A stretch of DNA of 37,632 nt from positions 1 to 37,632 of the forward strand of contig NZ_JACVOX010000005.1 in the NCBI RefSeq assembly GCF_018882215.1, in the 5' to 3' direction. The DNA comes from Polynucleobacter sp. AP-Kaivos-20-H2 (lineage in GTDB: Bacteria > Pseudomonadota > Gammaproteobacteria > Burkholderiales > Burkholderiaceae). Below, in pieces: positions 25,097 through 32,272 of the stretch (within the stretch, counting starts at the first letter, position 1; the number at the start of each line of letters is the position of its first letter). The notes under the pieces are model-generated. The model was not told where the DNA came from. It did not search any database and worked only from the letters and a program-made list of their open reading frames with translations. The position numbers and the translations under genes are program-made.

Positions 25097-25528
25097 CTAT
25101 TTTGACAATAAGAGAATCATATTACGATGGGCAATGCCAGCCTCATCATAGATGGGTCCCTGTGACTGAAAGCCTAGTTTTTGATAGAAGGGGATGGCGG
25201 CCACTTGTGAGTGCAAGACGATAGACTTTGCACCTTGAGATTGGGCCAGATGAACCAGCTCCTCTAGGATTTGCCTTCCTACCCCCTGATGTCTGAATTG
25301 GGCTAAGACAGCCATACGTCCAATTTGAAATAGTCCGCCGCCTAAATCAACCAATCGGCCAGTGCCAATACAGTGCGCCGCTTGGTAGGCTAGGGCGTGA
25401 ACTGCTGAGAGGTCGAATTCGTCTAATTCCCACTCGGCTGGAACCTTTTGCTCCCGTATGAAGACCTCTTGGCGCACCAAAAAGGCGTCTACCTCAGCTT
25501 CTCTCCAGGGTTTAGTCAGTATTTCCAA
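25097..25528 (-). CDS. GNAT-family N-acetyltransferase
   Basis: This 143-aa protein carries the acetyl-CoA-binding motif A, QIGRMAVLAQFRHQGVGRQIL, and the final KLGFQSQGPIYDEAGIAHRNM segment, resembling ElaA-type acetyltransferases. The acceptor is unknown. It is the first gene of the GNAT - ybgC - thiol dioxygenase unit. Confidence 0.9.
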   Translation of the reverse strand: MEILTKPWREAEVDAFLVRQEVFIREQKVPAEWELDEFDLSAVHALAYQAAHCIGTGRLVDLGGGLFQIGRMAVLAQFRHQGVGRQILEELVHLAQSQGAKSIVLHSQVAAIPFYQKLGFQSQGPIYDEAGIAHRNMILLLSK

Positions 25529-25688
25529 GGCAGATAGTCTCGAATCACGGTGAATAGCTCAATTTACCAAATAATGAGGAGTGTGAGCATAGTTCGATTC
25601 CGTACGAAAGTGCCCCGTTCCATGGTTACAATGAATTGTGGCTCTGGATTGAGCCCATCCGTAACCTTTTACTCAATTAGGAGTTATC

Positions 25689-26270
25689 TTGAAGAAATCT
25701 TTATTAGCTGGTTTGTTTGCAACAGTTGGCATTACCTTTGCAAGTTCTGTTTTTGCGCAGCTTCCTGCAAAGATGTTGCCTCTGGCTGCTGACGTTGTCG
25801 TTTTGAGCGCAACCGTTGATTCAGTAGATGCAAAGAAGCGTATCGTTGTATTGAAGGATGCTAACGGTAATTTGGCGCAGATGAACGTTGCTAAATCTAT
25901 CAATGATTTGGATAAAGTTAAAAAGGGTGACGTGTTCTTGGTAGAGCATGCACAGGCAGTTGCTGTTGGCTTAACAGCTGTTGGTAAAGATCAAAAACCA
26001 GGTGTTTCAGGCGTTCGCTCTGTAGTGATCGCTGGCAAAGGTGCTACTAAGCCTTTTGAAGAGACAACAGAAACAGTTTATGCAACTGTAAAGATCTCCA
26101 CCATTGATCAAAAGACACGTATCGTGAGTTTCACATTGCCAAGCGGCGAGAAGCAAAAAGTTAAAGTGGATCCTGCCGTTCTTGGTCTTGAGAAATTCAA
26201 AGCTGGTGATGATGTGATGGTTGAGTTTGTTGACGACACAGCAATTGGCTTCGTAACACCAAAGAAGTAA
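25689..26270 (+). CDS. Periplasmic protein with two internal repeats, unknown function
   Basis: This 193-aa protein starts at TTG 25689, fixed by AGGAG five bases upstream. It has a signal peptide cut after FAQ or nearby. The mature part holds two similar beta-rich units: residues about 38-100 (SATVDSVDAKKRIVVLKDANG to VKKGDVFLVEHAQAVAVGL) and about 127-190 (YATVKISTIDQKTRIVSFTLPSG to FKAGDDVMVEFVDDTAIGF). Each resembles a small OB-like barrel. I do not recognise the family. A strong bidirectional terminator follows. Confidence 0.8.
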   Translation: MKKSLLAGLFATVGITFASSVFAQLPAKMLPLAADVVVLSATVDSVDAKKRIVVLKDANGNLAQMNVAKSINDLDKVKKGDVFLVEHAQAVAVGLTAVGKDQKPGVSGVRSVVIAGKGATKPFEETTETVYATVKISTIDQKTRIVSFTLPSGEKQKVKVDPAVLGLEKFKAGDDVMVEFVDDTAIGFVTPKK

Positions 26271-26323
26271 ATTGGAAATAATCAGTAAATAAGTAGTGAA
26301 TAACTAGGCGGTACGCTAGTAGT

Positions 26324-26350
26324 AAAAAAGCCCGCAGATGCGGGCTTTTT
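26324..26350. terminator. Bidirectional Rho-independent terminator
   Basis: AAAAAAG then CCCGCA (26331-26336) pairs with TGCGGG (26339-26344) followed by CTTTTT. A/T runs on both sides let it serve both the repeat protein (plus) and the convergent tupA (minus). Confidence 0.92.
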
Positions 26351-26366
26351 GCTTGATGGGACTCGA

Positions 26367-27191
26367 TTATTTTTTGGCGTTCGGAAAGAAGAGCTGCTCG
26401 CCATCAATTTTGTAGCTAGCAATGACGTCCTGCCCATTTTTAGAGATGAGCCAATCAATAAATTCTTGACCCTGTACTTTTTTCACATGAGGGAACTTGG
26501 CTGGATTAACCAACATCACACCATATTGATTAAATAGTTTTGGATCGCCTTGCACCAGGATCACAAGATCGCCACGATTCTTAAAGCTGAGCCAGGTGCC
26601 ACGGTCAGCCAATATATAGCCATTCATAGCAGAGGCGGTATTGAGGGCAGGGCCCATACCTGAGCCTGTTTCTTTGTACCAAGGTTGGCTGGAAGAGGGG
26701 GCGATGCCTGCACCTTTCCAATAACGAAGTTCTGCAGCATGCGTGCCGCTTTTATCTGCGCGCGATATAAACGGGGTTTGCGCAGCGGAAATTTTTTGGA
26801 GTGCCACTTGAATATCTTTGCCACCAGCAATTTTTGCTGGATCTGATTTAGGCCCGATGAGAATGAAGTCGTTGTACATCACTTCATATCGTTTGGTTGA
26901 AAAACCTTCTTCCACAAACTTCTCTTCAGCAGGTTTGTCATGAACAAACACCACATCTGCATCACCGCGGCGGCCAATATCTAACGCCTGACCAGTTCCA
27001 ACAGCCACAACCTTAACCTCAATACCAGTCTTCATCTTAAAGATGGGGAGTATGTAATTGAAGAGGCCAGATTGCTCTGTGGAGGTAGTTGATGAGACCA
27101 CAATGCTTTTTTCTTGGGCGAAAGCCTGTGGGCCGTTGAGGGCAATGGCCGTTAGGGTTGCTAGAAGTAGGTTGCGGATTGATTTTTTCAT
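26367..27191 (-). CDS. tupA: Tungstate (molybdate) ABC transporter substrate-binding protein
   Basis: This 274-aa periplasmic protein has a signal peptide (cut after AFA). The TupA signatures are SSTTSTEQSGLFNYILP, AVGTGQALDIGRRGDADVVFVHD and FISRADKSGTHAAELRYWK. TupA binds WO4(2-) with very high affinity and hands it to TupB/TupC. Neither permease nor ATPase is present in the window, so either it uses a distant permease or the operon is broken up. It is divergent from a ModE-like regulator across 75 bases that hold an inverted repeat. Confidence 0.93.
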   Translation of the reverse strand: MKKSIRNLLLATLTAIALNGPQAFAQEKSIVVSSTTSTEQSGLFNYILPIFKMKTGIEVKVVAVGTGQALDIGRRGDADVVFVHDKPAEEKFVEEGFSTKRYEVMYNDFILIGPKSDPAKIAGGKDIQVALQKISAAQTPFISRADKSGTHAAELRYWKGAGIAPSSSQPWYKETGSGMGPALNTASAMNGYILADRGTWLSFKNRGDLVILVQGDPKLFNQYGVMLVNPAKFPHVKKVQGQEFIDWLISKNGQDVIASYKIDGEQLFFPNAKK

Positions 27192-27216
27192 GGGGGTGCA
27201 CCGAGTAATGTATTAA

Positions 27217-27242
27217 GGTAATATCATCGCATAATTATTACC
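27217..27242. promoter_or_regulatory. Candidate operator between tupA and its divergent regulator
   Basis: GGTAATA (27217-27223) and TATTACC (27236-27242) are a perfect 7-bp inverted repeat spaced by 12 bases, centred in the tupA/regulator intergenic gap. Arm length and spacing suit a dimeric winged-helix regulator of the ModE type. Binding by the adjacent regulator is inference. Confidence 0.55.
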
Positions 27243-27266
27243 ACTTGAATATGCAATCAATTACAT

Positions 27267-28289
27267 ATGCAAATTGAAGTTAGACCAACCTTACTATTAA
27301 ATAATCAAGCCAAAGGCGGGGTCCCTATTGATTTGGTTTGGCTGTCTCAGCTGTTAAGGGATATCGGTCGCGGTAACTCGTTAATTTCAGCAAGTAAAAA
27401 ATCCAGCACCTCTTATCGAAGCGCCTGGGGCAAGATGAATGATGTTGAGGCTGCGCTTGGCATGCCACTCATTACGAGGACCAAAGGACATGGCTCAAAG
27501 TTAACAAAACTCGGCGAGTTTTTAATTGAGTTTATTGATGAGATGCAAGCGGGGTATGTTGAGCATGGAAGCGCATATCAAGATACCTTACTTAAAGAAA
27601 TCAAAAAGATTCAAAAGACTGATAGTAGAAAATGGAAGTTTCTCTCTAGCAGTGATTCCATCATTCAAAGGGCCGCTGCAGAGATTAAAGGCTTCGATTT
27701 GAAGATTGCTGGTTCGGGAGAGTCCCTTGAAAAGCTTCTGAGTAACGAAGCCCATATTGCCGGATACCATGTATCAGATGAGCGAAGCTCAAAGGCTATT
27801 CATCATCGCTTGTCAAAAAATGATATTCAAATATATCCTGTCATGAAGCGCACACAAGGCTTGCTGGTAAAAAAAGGAAACCCCCTCCGCATCTCTGCCC
27901 TCTATGATTTGGTGAATCCAAAAATTCGCTTTATCAATCGTCAGATCGGCTCTGGCACAAGACTGCTACTTGATGGTCTGCTGATAGAGGAGGGTATTGA
28001 TCCTTCTGAAGTGAATGGCTATCTGCATGAAGAGTTCACTCATTCAGCGGTTGCAAATGCTATTTTGGCCGACAAGGCTGATGTTGGTTTGGGCGTGAAA
28101 AATATCGCTATTGAAAATGGTTTGGGTTTTATACCGCTTAAAGATGAGTTATTTTTCATCGCCATGCATAGGGAGATGGTTGCTCAATCAGAGGCCTCCA
28201 AATTAATCAGGAAGATACGAAGTTATTCGGGGGAAACGCCTGGATATAAGGCTGTAGGCCTTAATCGACAAATTGAAGGTTGGTTATAG
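27267..28289 (+). CDS. ModE-like HTH regulator with periplasmic-binding-protein-like domain
   Basis: This 340-aa protein joins an N-terminal winged helix (about residues 20-95: LLRDIGRGNSLISASKK, SYRSAWGKMNDVEAALGMPL, TRTKGHGSKLTKLGE) of the LysR/ModE type to a PBP-like sensor (about 120-330) with FINRQIGSGTRLLLDGLL and DVGLGVKNIA. In this class the second half resembles an anion-binding protein domain and probably senses molybdate or tungstate. Divergent placement next to tupA suggests it controls tupA and itself. No signal peptide is present, as expected for a cytoplasmic regulator. Confidence 0.88.
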   Translation: MQIEVRPTLLLNNQAKGGVPIDLVWLSQLLRDIGRGNSLISASKKSSTSYRSAWGKMNDVEAALGMPLITRTKGHGSKLTKLGEFLIEFIDEMQAGYVEHGSAYQDTLLKEIKKIQKTDSRKWKFLSSSDSIIQRAAAEIKGFDLKIAGSGESLEKLLSNEAHIAGYHVSDERSSKAIHHRLSKNDIQIYPVMKRTQGLLVKKGNPLRISALYDLVNPKIRFINRQIGSGTRLLLDGLLIEEGIDPSEVNGYLHEEFTHSAVANAILADKADVGLGVKNIAIENGLGFIPLKDELFFIAMHREMVAQSEASKLIRKIRSYSGETPGYKAVGLNRQIEGWL

Positions 28290-28340
28290 TGTAAAAAAGT
28301 AGCTACTGTGCAGTAAATATAACTATAAATAGGAGGCAAC

Positions 28341-29978
28341 ATGTTTCATCTATTAGACAAAGAACGAACAATTGCAGGCCCAGGCTTTAATCGCTGGCTC
28401 GTTCCACCGGCGGCGCTGGCTATTCACTTATGTATTGGTATGGCCTATGGCTTTTCCGTATTCTGGCTACCATTATCTAAAGCCTTGGGAGTTTCGCAGG
28501 GCGGTACTGAGGCGATTAAATGTGCTGCTGACGTTGGTTTCTTCGCGCAACTCTTTACAACTAGCTGCGATTGGCAAATATCTACGCTTGGTTGGATGTA
28601 CACCATGTTCTTCGTGCTTCTCGGTTCTTCTGCTGCTCTTTGGGGTGGCTGGTTAGAGCGTGCAGGCCCTCGTAAAGCTGGCGTTGTTGCTGCATTCTGT
28701 TGGTGTGGCGGCATGCTCTTTTCTGCCTTGGGTGTTTACCTTCACCAGTTCTGGATGATGATTCTGGGCTCAGGTGTGATTGGCGGTATTGGCTTGGGCC
28801 TTGGCTATATTTCCCCAGTGTCCACATTGATCAAATGGTTTCCAGACCGTCGCGGTATGGCAACGGGTATGGCGATTATGGGCTTTGGTGGCGGCGCCAT
28901 GATTGGCTCACCATTAGCTGCAAATCTGATGAAGTATTTTGCTACCCCAACTAGTGTCGGCGTTGCACAAACCTTTGTTGTGATGGCGCTTGGTTACTTT
29001 GTTTACATGATGGCTGGTGCATTTGGTTACCGTATTCCGGCCAGTGACTGGAAGCCAGCAGGCTGGACTCCACCAGCAAATCAAGCTAGTAATGCGATGA
29101 TTACTAAGCGTAGTGTAAACGTTAAAAAAGTATGGGGTATTCCACAGTTCTGGTTGGTGTGGATGGTTCTTTGCATGAACGTTTCTGCGGGTATTGGTGT
29201 GATTGGTATGGCTTCACCAATGTTGCAAGAAGTATTTGCAGGTAGCTTGATTGGCGTTACACAAACTTTCACGGAGCTTGATAAGACTCAGCTCACTGCG
29301 ATTGCAGGTGTTGCGGCTGGTTTTACTGCATTGTTAAGTCTCTTTAACATTGGTGGGCGCTTCTTTTGGGCCAGTTTGTCTGACAAATTAGGTCGTAAGC
29401 TTACCTACATTATTTTCTTTGTACTCGGCGGTGCTCTTTACTTCAGCATTCCAAGTAGTGCTGCAGCGGGTAACTTACACTTATTCGTTGGCGCCTTCTG
29501 CATCATCTTGAGTATGTACGGTGGTGGCTTTGCAACCGTTCCCGCTTATCTTGCTGATCTGTTTGGTACGCAAATGGTGGGTGCTATTCATGGCCGCCTG
29601 CTAACTGCATGGGCTACTGCTGGCATCTTGGGTCCAGTGGTAGTGAATTACATGCGCGACTATCAGTTGAGCTTAGGCTTACCTCGTGCTCAGGTATATA
29701 ACCAAACTATGTACATTTTGGTTGGCATGCTGGCAATTGGATTAATTTGTAATTTGATGGTTCGCCCAGTAGCTGATAAGTGGTTTATGACAGATGCTGA
29801 GCTAGTCGAAGAGAAAAAGCTAGCGCACGAGAAAGCCCTTGATTCAGTAGTCAAAGGAGCGAGTGGTAATGATCAGACTTCTGCCGCAGCTGTTTATTTG
29901 GCTTGGGCTGCTGTTGGCGTTCCACTTGCTTGGGGTGTCTATAAAACCTTCTTAAGCGCTTTAAAGTTACTTGGTTGA
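28341..29978 (+). CDS. OFA-family MFS transporter (oxalate/formate antiporter type)
   Basis: This 545-aa permease has 12 helices plus an additional C-terminal hydrophobic segment (AAVYLAWAAVGVPLAWGVY). The OFA pattern is clear: LAIHLCIGMAYGFSVFWLPL, GVIGGIGLGLGYISPVSTLIKWFPDRRGMATG (split as GVIGGIGLGLGYISP and WFPDRRGMATG) and GRFFWASLSDKLGRK. OFA carriers exchange oxalate, formate and other small carboxylates. AGGAGG six bases before the ATG is a consensus ribosome binding site. Its terminator is interrupted by the IS at 30020. Placement beside tungstate-uptake genes fits Mo/W formate dehydrogenase metabolism, but that enzyme is not in the window. Confidence 0.9.
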   Translation: MFHLLDKERTIAGPGFNRWLVPPAALAIHLCIGMAYGFSVFWLPLSKALGVSQGGTEAIKCAADVGFFAQLFTTSCDWQISTLGWMYTMFFVLLGSSAALWGGWLERAGPRKAGVVAAFCWCGGMLFSALGVYLHQFWMMILGSGVIGGIGLGLGYISPVSTLIKWFPDRRGMATGMAIMGFGGGAMIGSPLAANLMKYFATPTSVGVAQTFVVMALGYFVYMMAGAFGYRIPASDWKPAGWTPPANQASNAMITKRSVNVKKVWGIPQFWLVWMVLCMNVSAGIGVIGMASPMLQEVFAGSLIGVTQTFTELDKTQLTAIAGVAAGFTALLSLFNIGGRFFWASLSDKLGRKLTYIIFFVLGGALYFSIPSSAAAGNLHLFVGAFCIILSMYGGGFATVPAYLADLFGTQMVGAIHGRLLTAWATAGILGPVVVNYMRDYQLSLGLPRAQVYNQTMYILVGMLAIGLICNLMVRPVADKWFMTDAELVEEKKLAHEKALDSVVKGASGNDQTSAAAVYLAWAAVGVPLAWGVYKTFLSALKLLG

Positions 29979-29981
29979 TTC

Positions 29982-30004
29982 AAGTATCTAAGTATCTAAG
30001 TATC
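29982..30004. repeat. Short tandem repeat, unit AAGTATCT, almost three copies
   Basis: AAGTATCT occurs at 29982-29989 and 29990-29997, and AAGTATC follows at 29998-30004, just before the interrupted terminator. It is non-coding and probably slippage-derived. Confidence 0.8.
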
Positions 30005-30015
30005 ATTAGCCACCC

Positions 30016-30019
30016 TTCG
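30016..30019. repeat. Left target-site duplication TTCG of the IS
   Basis: TTCG directly before the left terminal repeat matches TTCG at 31465-31468 directly after the right one. Four bases is within the usual size for IS3-family elements. Confidence 0.85.
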
Positions 30020-30027
30020 TGAACTGA

Positions 30028-30072
30028 CCCCCAAAAGTTGGACACCAAGTCCAACCAAGGGGGTTTTGTTTT
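30028..30072 (+). promoter_or_regulatory. 5' hairpin of the IS covering the orfA ribosome binding site
   Basis: CCCCC (30028-30032) faces GGGGG (30059-30063), and inside them GTTGGAC (30037-30043) pairs with GTCCAAC (30049-30055) around the loop ACCAA. TTTTGTTTT follows, running to the orfA ATG at 30073. The G-run is the only purine-rich sequence that could act as ribosome binding site, and it lies in the stem. The structure can both terminate incoming transcription and hide the start region. The copy at 37507 keeps both stems but has a different loop. Confidence 0.75.
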
Positions 30073-30594
30073 ATGAGCAAGTACAGTACGCAGTTCAAGT
30101 TAAAAGTTGTTAAAGATTATCTCAATCTGGGTGGTAAAAAACGTGTTGCCACGCTTTATGGCATCGATCCAGTTGATGTTCTCAAGTGGGTGCTGGCCTA
30201 TCGAGCCCAAGGGTTACCTGGTTTGCAAAAGCGAGTACTGCAGCATTACACGCCAGAGTTTAAGTTATCAGTACTCCGGTATATGCAGATCAATCAGGTC
30301 TCAATAAGACCCACTGCCGCTCACTTTAATATCGCTGCACCCACTACGATTAGTCAATGGCAACGCCGCTACAATGAGGGTGGTATTACAGCCCTAGAAC
30401 CCAAGCCCAAGGGACGGCCACCCATGTCAAAACCTAGCGATATTAAGGCCCTGCTTGCCAAGCCCTTAACTTCACTCACACATGAAGAGTTACTGCGTAA
30501 AGCGCAGTATTTAGAAGTGGAGAACGCTTATTTAAAAAAGCTCGAAGCCTTAGCCCAGCAAAAGCACTTGGCAAGCAAGAACAAGTCCAATTAA
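30073..30594 (+). CDS. IS150-type transposase OrfA
   Basis: This 173-aa DNA-binding protein has two helix-turn-helix units (about residues 5-50 and 55-105: YTPEFKLSVLRYMQ, TISQWQRRYNEGGITALEPK) and a C-terminal coiled segment (EELLRKAQYLEVENAYLKKLEALAQQ). The length equals that of InsJ of IS150. At 30534-30540 the heptamer A AAA AAG lies in the orfA frame (codons L-K-K) and is a canonical -1 slip site. Slippage there joins orfA to the orfB frame to make the full transposase of about 453 residues. OrfA alone usually acts as a regulator. Confidence 0.93.
   Translation: MSKYSTQFKLKVVKDYLNLGGKKRVATLYGIDPVDVLKWVLAYRAQGLPGLQKRVLQHYTPEFKLSVLRYMQINQVSIRPTAAHFNIAAPTTISQWQRRYNEGGITALEPKPKGRPPMSKPSDIKALLAKPLTSLTHEELLRKAQYLEVENAYLKKLEALAQQKHLASKNKSN
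30534..30540 (+). promoter_or_regulatory. Programmed -1 frameshift heptamer A AAA AAG
   Basis: The heptamer is in phase with orfA codons AAA AAG. A -1 slip leads into an open frame from 30540 that runs without stop to the orfB end at 31433. This is the standard way IS3-family elements make the OrfAB transposase. Confidence 0.85.
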
Positions 30595-30620
30595 TTACTG
30601 AGTTAAGGCGGCACCATCCA

Positions 30621-31433
30621 TTGCAAGTCATTTTGCTGGTAGCCCAAATGCCTAAGAGCGTGTATTACTACTGGCGAGAAGCTAGTAGTAAAGCCGATCC
30701 TTATCAGGACGCTAAGGAGCATATTGCCCATATCTTTAATGCCCATCGGGGTCGTTATGGGTATCGGCGGGTGTACTTAGAGCTGCGCAATCAACATCAA
30801 TACTTAAACCACAAGACCGTGCAAAGACTCATGGGCCAACTAGGACTAAAGTCCACCGTTCGCCCTAAGCGATACCAGTCTTATAGGGGGTCTGTAGGTA
30901 AGGCGGCCCCCAACTTGCTAGAGCGCAACTTTAGAGCAAGCAAACCTCATCAGAAGTGGGTGACTGATGTCACTGAGTTCAACATCAAGGGTGAGAAGGT
31001 CTACCTCTCACCAATCTTAGACCTGTTTAACGGGGAGATCATCTCTTATGAGATTGCGGATCGGCCACAGATTAGCTCAGTCATGCAGATGCTCCAAAAA
31101 GCTTTTAAGAAGTTAAGTAAAGGCGATCAACCCATGTTGCACTCAGACCAAGGATGGCAATACCAGATGGGGTTTTATCAGGAGGCCTTAAAAGAACAAG
31201 GTCTTACTCAAAGCATGTCTAGAAAAGGCAATTGCTTAGATAACGCCGTCATGGAGAGCTGGTTTGGGATTATGAAAACCGAGTTCTTCTATCAAAAGAA
31301 GTTTGATGATGTCCAATCATTTAAAGCAGAACTAAAGGAATATATCCACTACTACAACCATGATCGAATCAAAGAAAAGCTAAAGGGATTGAGTCCGGTG
31401 CAATACCGAACTCAATCCCTCGTGCTAACCTAA
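30621..31433 (+). CDS. IS3-family transposase OrfB (DDE, rve domain)
   Basis: Counted from TTG 30621 this is 270 aa, but the frame is open from 30540 and the natural product is probably the OrfAB frameshift fusion. The HTH_21-like region (GRYGYRRVYLELRNQ) is followed by the DDE catalytic triad: D116 (WVTDVTEF), D176 (LHSDQGWQYQ) and E212 (DNAVMESWFGIMKTE), with the 35-residue D-E spacing of the IS3 family. No free ribosome binding site is obvious before the TTG. The gene is intact and ends seven bases before the right terminal repeat. Confidence 0.93.
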   Translation: MQVILLVAQMPKSVYYYWREASSKADPYQDAKEHIAHIFNAHRGRYGYRRVYLELRNQHQYLNHKTVQRLMGQLGLKSTVRPKRYQSYRGSVGKAAPNLLERNFRASKPHQKWVTDVTEFNIKGEKVYLSPILDLFNGEIISYEIADRPQISSVMQMLQKAFKKLSKGDQPMLHSDQGWQYQMGFYQEALKEQGLTQSMSRKGNCLDNAVMESWFGIMKTEFFYQKKFDDVQSFKAELKEYIHYYNHDRIKEKLKGLSPVQYRTQSLVLT

Positions 31434-31464
31434 TTAAACTGTCCAACTTTTGGGGGTCAGTTCA

Positions 31465-31468
31465 TTCG
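31465..31468. repeat. Right target-site duplication TTCG of the IS
   Basis: It follows the right terminal repeat directly and matches 30016-30019. In the restored site it is the loop of a terminator hairpin. Confidence 0.85.
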
Positions 31469-31509
31469 GGGTGGTTTTTTCATTTCTATCCGCTAGAATT
31501 ACCTCAATC

Positions 31510-32265
31510 ATGTTTATTCGCCCGATTTCCTTATTTGCATCACTGCTTCTATTTGCAAATCTCGCCTTTGCGCAGACCTCAACTGTTGCTATTGCTGCCA
31601 ATATGAAAGATGCTTTTAACGAGATTGCGATTGCCTTCAAGGCTGGTGGTAAACCAGAAATAAGGGTGGTCTATGGCTCATCCGGTAACTTCGCCGCGCA
31701 AATCATGAACGGCGCTCCATTCAATCTTTTTATTGCGGCAGATGAGCATTTTCCCTTGGAGCTATTTAAGAATGGCAAGACGGTAGATGAGGGCGCTATA
31801 TATGCGATTGGTAAGCTTGCCTTAATTGCCAAAACCTCATCCGGGATTCGTTTGGCTGACAGCAAGACAGAAATTGCTCGGGCAATTGTACGAGCAAACA
31901 AAGTGGCAATTGCTAAGCCAGAGCTTGCTCCTTATGGCAAAGCTGCGGTTGAGTATCTCAAGGCAGAAGGCTTATGGGATTTAGCTAAAGATAAGCTTGT
32001 TTATGCGGACAATATTGGGGCCGCTACAACTTATGTAATGAGCGGCGCAGCGGATATTGGTTTTACTGCACTTTCTCTAGCGAAGTCGCCTGAGGTGACA
32101 AAGCAAACGAGCTTCTTATTGGTTGATACAAAATTTTATGAACCCATTAAACAGCGCATGGTGTTAATCAAGGGCGCACCTCAAGAGTCAGTGGATTTGT
32201 ATCGCTTTATGCAGGGGCATCAGGCCAAATCCATTCTGCAAAGGTATGGTTACACCACGCCTTAG
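31510..32265 (+). CDS. modA: Molybdate ABC transporter substrate-binding protein
   Basis: This 251-aa periplasmic protein starts at ATG 31510 with a signal peptide (MFIRPISLFASLLLFANLAF, cut after AFA). It shows the ModA pattern VAIAANMKDAFNEIA, VVYGSSGNFAAQIMNGAPFNLFIAADEHFP (YGSSGNFAAQI carries the oxyanion serine), ELAPYGKAA and DNIGAATTYVMSGAADIGFTALS. The frame extends back into the IS repeat, which is an artefact of the insertion. A TAGAAT -10-like box at 31494-31499 would leave almost no leader, and no ribosome binding site is visible. No permease or ATPase gene accompanies it. It converges on paiB with a seven-base gap. Confidence 0.9.
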   Translation: MFIRPISLFASLLLFANLAFAQTSTVAIAANMKDAFNEIAIAFKAGGKPEIRVVYGSSGNFAAQIMNGAPFNLFIAADEHFPLELFKNGKTVDEGAIYAIGKLALIAKTSSGIRLADSKTEIARAIVRANKVAIAKPELAPYGKAAVEYLKAEGLWDLAKDKLVYADNIGAATTYVMSGAADIGFTALSLAKSPEVTKQTSFLLVDTKFYEPIKQRMVLIKGAPQESVDLYRFMQGHQAKSILQRYGYTTP

Positions 32266-32272
32266 TTGCTAA

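Larger units (their letters stand above)
30020..31464 (+). mobile_element. Complete IS3-family (IS150-type) insertion sequence, copy 2, 1445 bp
   Basis: Perfect 24-bp terminal inverted repeats lie at 30020-30043 and 31441-31464, flanked by the 4-bp duplication TTCG. It carries orfA (173 aa) and orfB with an A6G slippery heptamer between them, the organisation of the IS150 group of IS3. Both frames are intact and the terminal repeats are perfect, so the element looks able to transpose. It lies in the terminator loop between the OFA antiporter and modA. Related isoforms flank the window at 1-127 and 37507-37632 in the same orientation. Confidence 0.95.
30008..31480 (+). terminator. Rho-independent terminator of the antiporter gene, split by the IS
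   Basis: The left arm AGCCACCC lies at 30008-30015 with TTCG at 30016-30019; TTCG recurs at 31465-31468 followed by GGGTGG (31469-31474) and six T residues (31475-31480). Removing the IS and one TTCG restores a stem closed by a UUCG tetraloop. The IS therefore entered exactly at the loop. Only the two ends of this span are terminator; the middle is the IS. Confidence 0.88.

Noticed and set aside
28582..28954. Several overlapping open frames on both strands inside the antiporter gene
   Set aside because: They are shadows of the strongly coding antiporter frame, without ribosome binding sites or family features.
31450..31509. modA frame extending into the IS right repeat
   Set aside because: It is created by the insertion; the signal peptide begins at ATG 31510.
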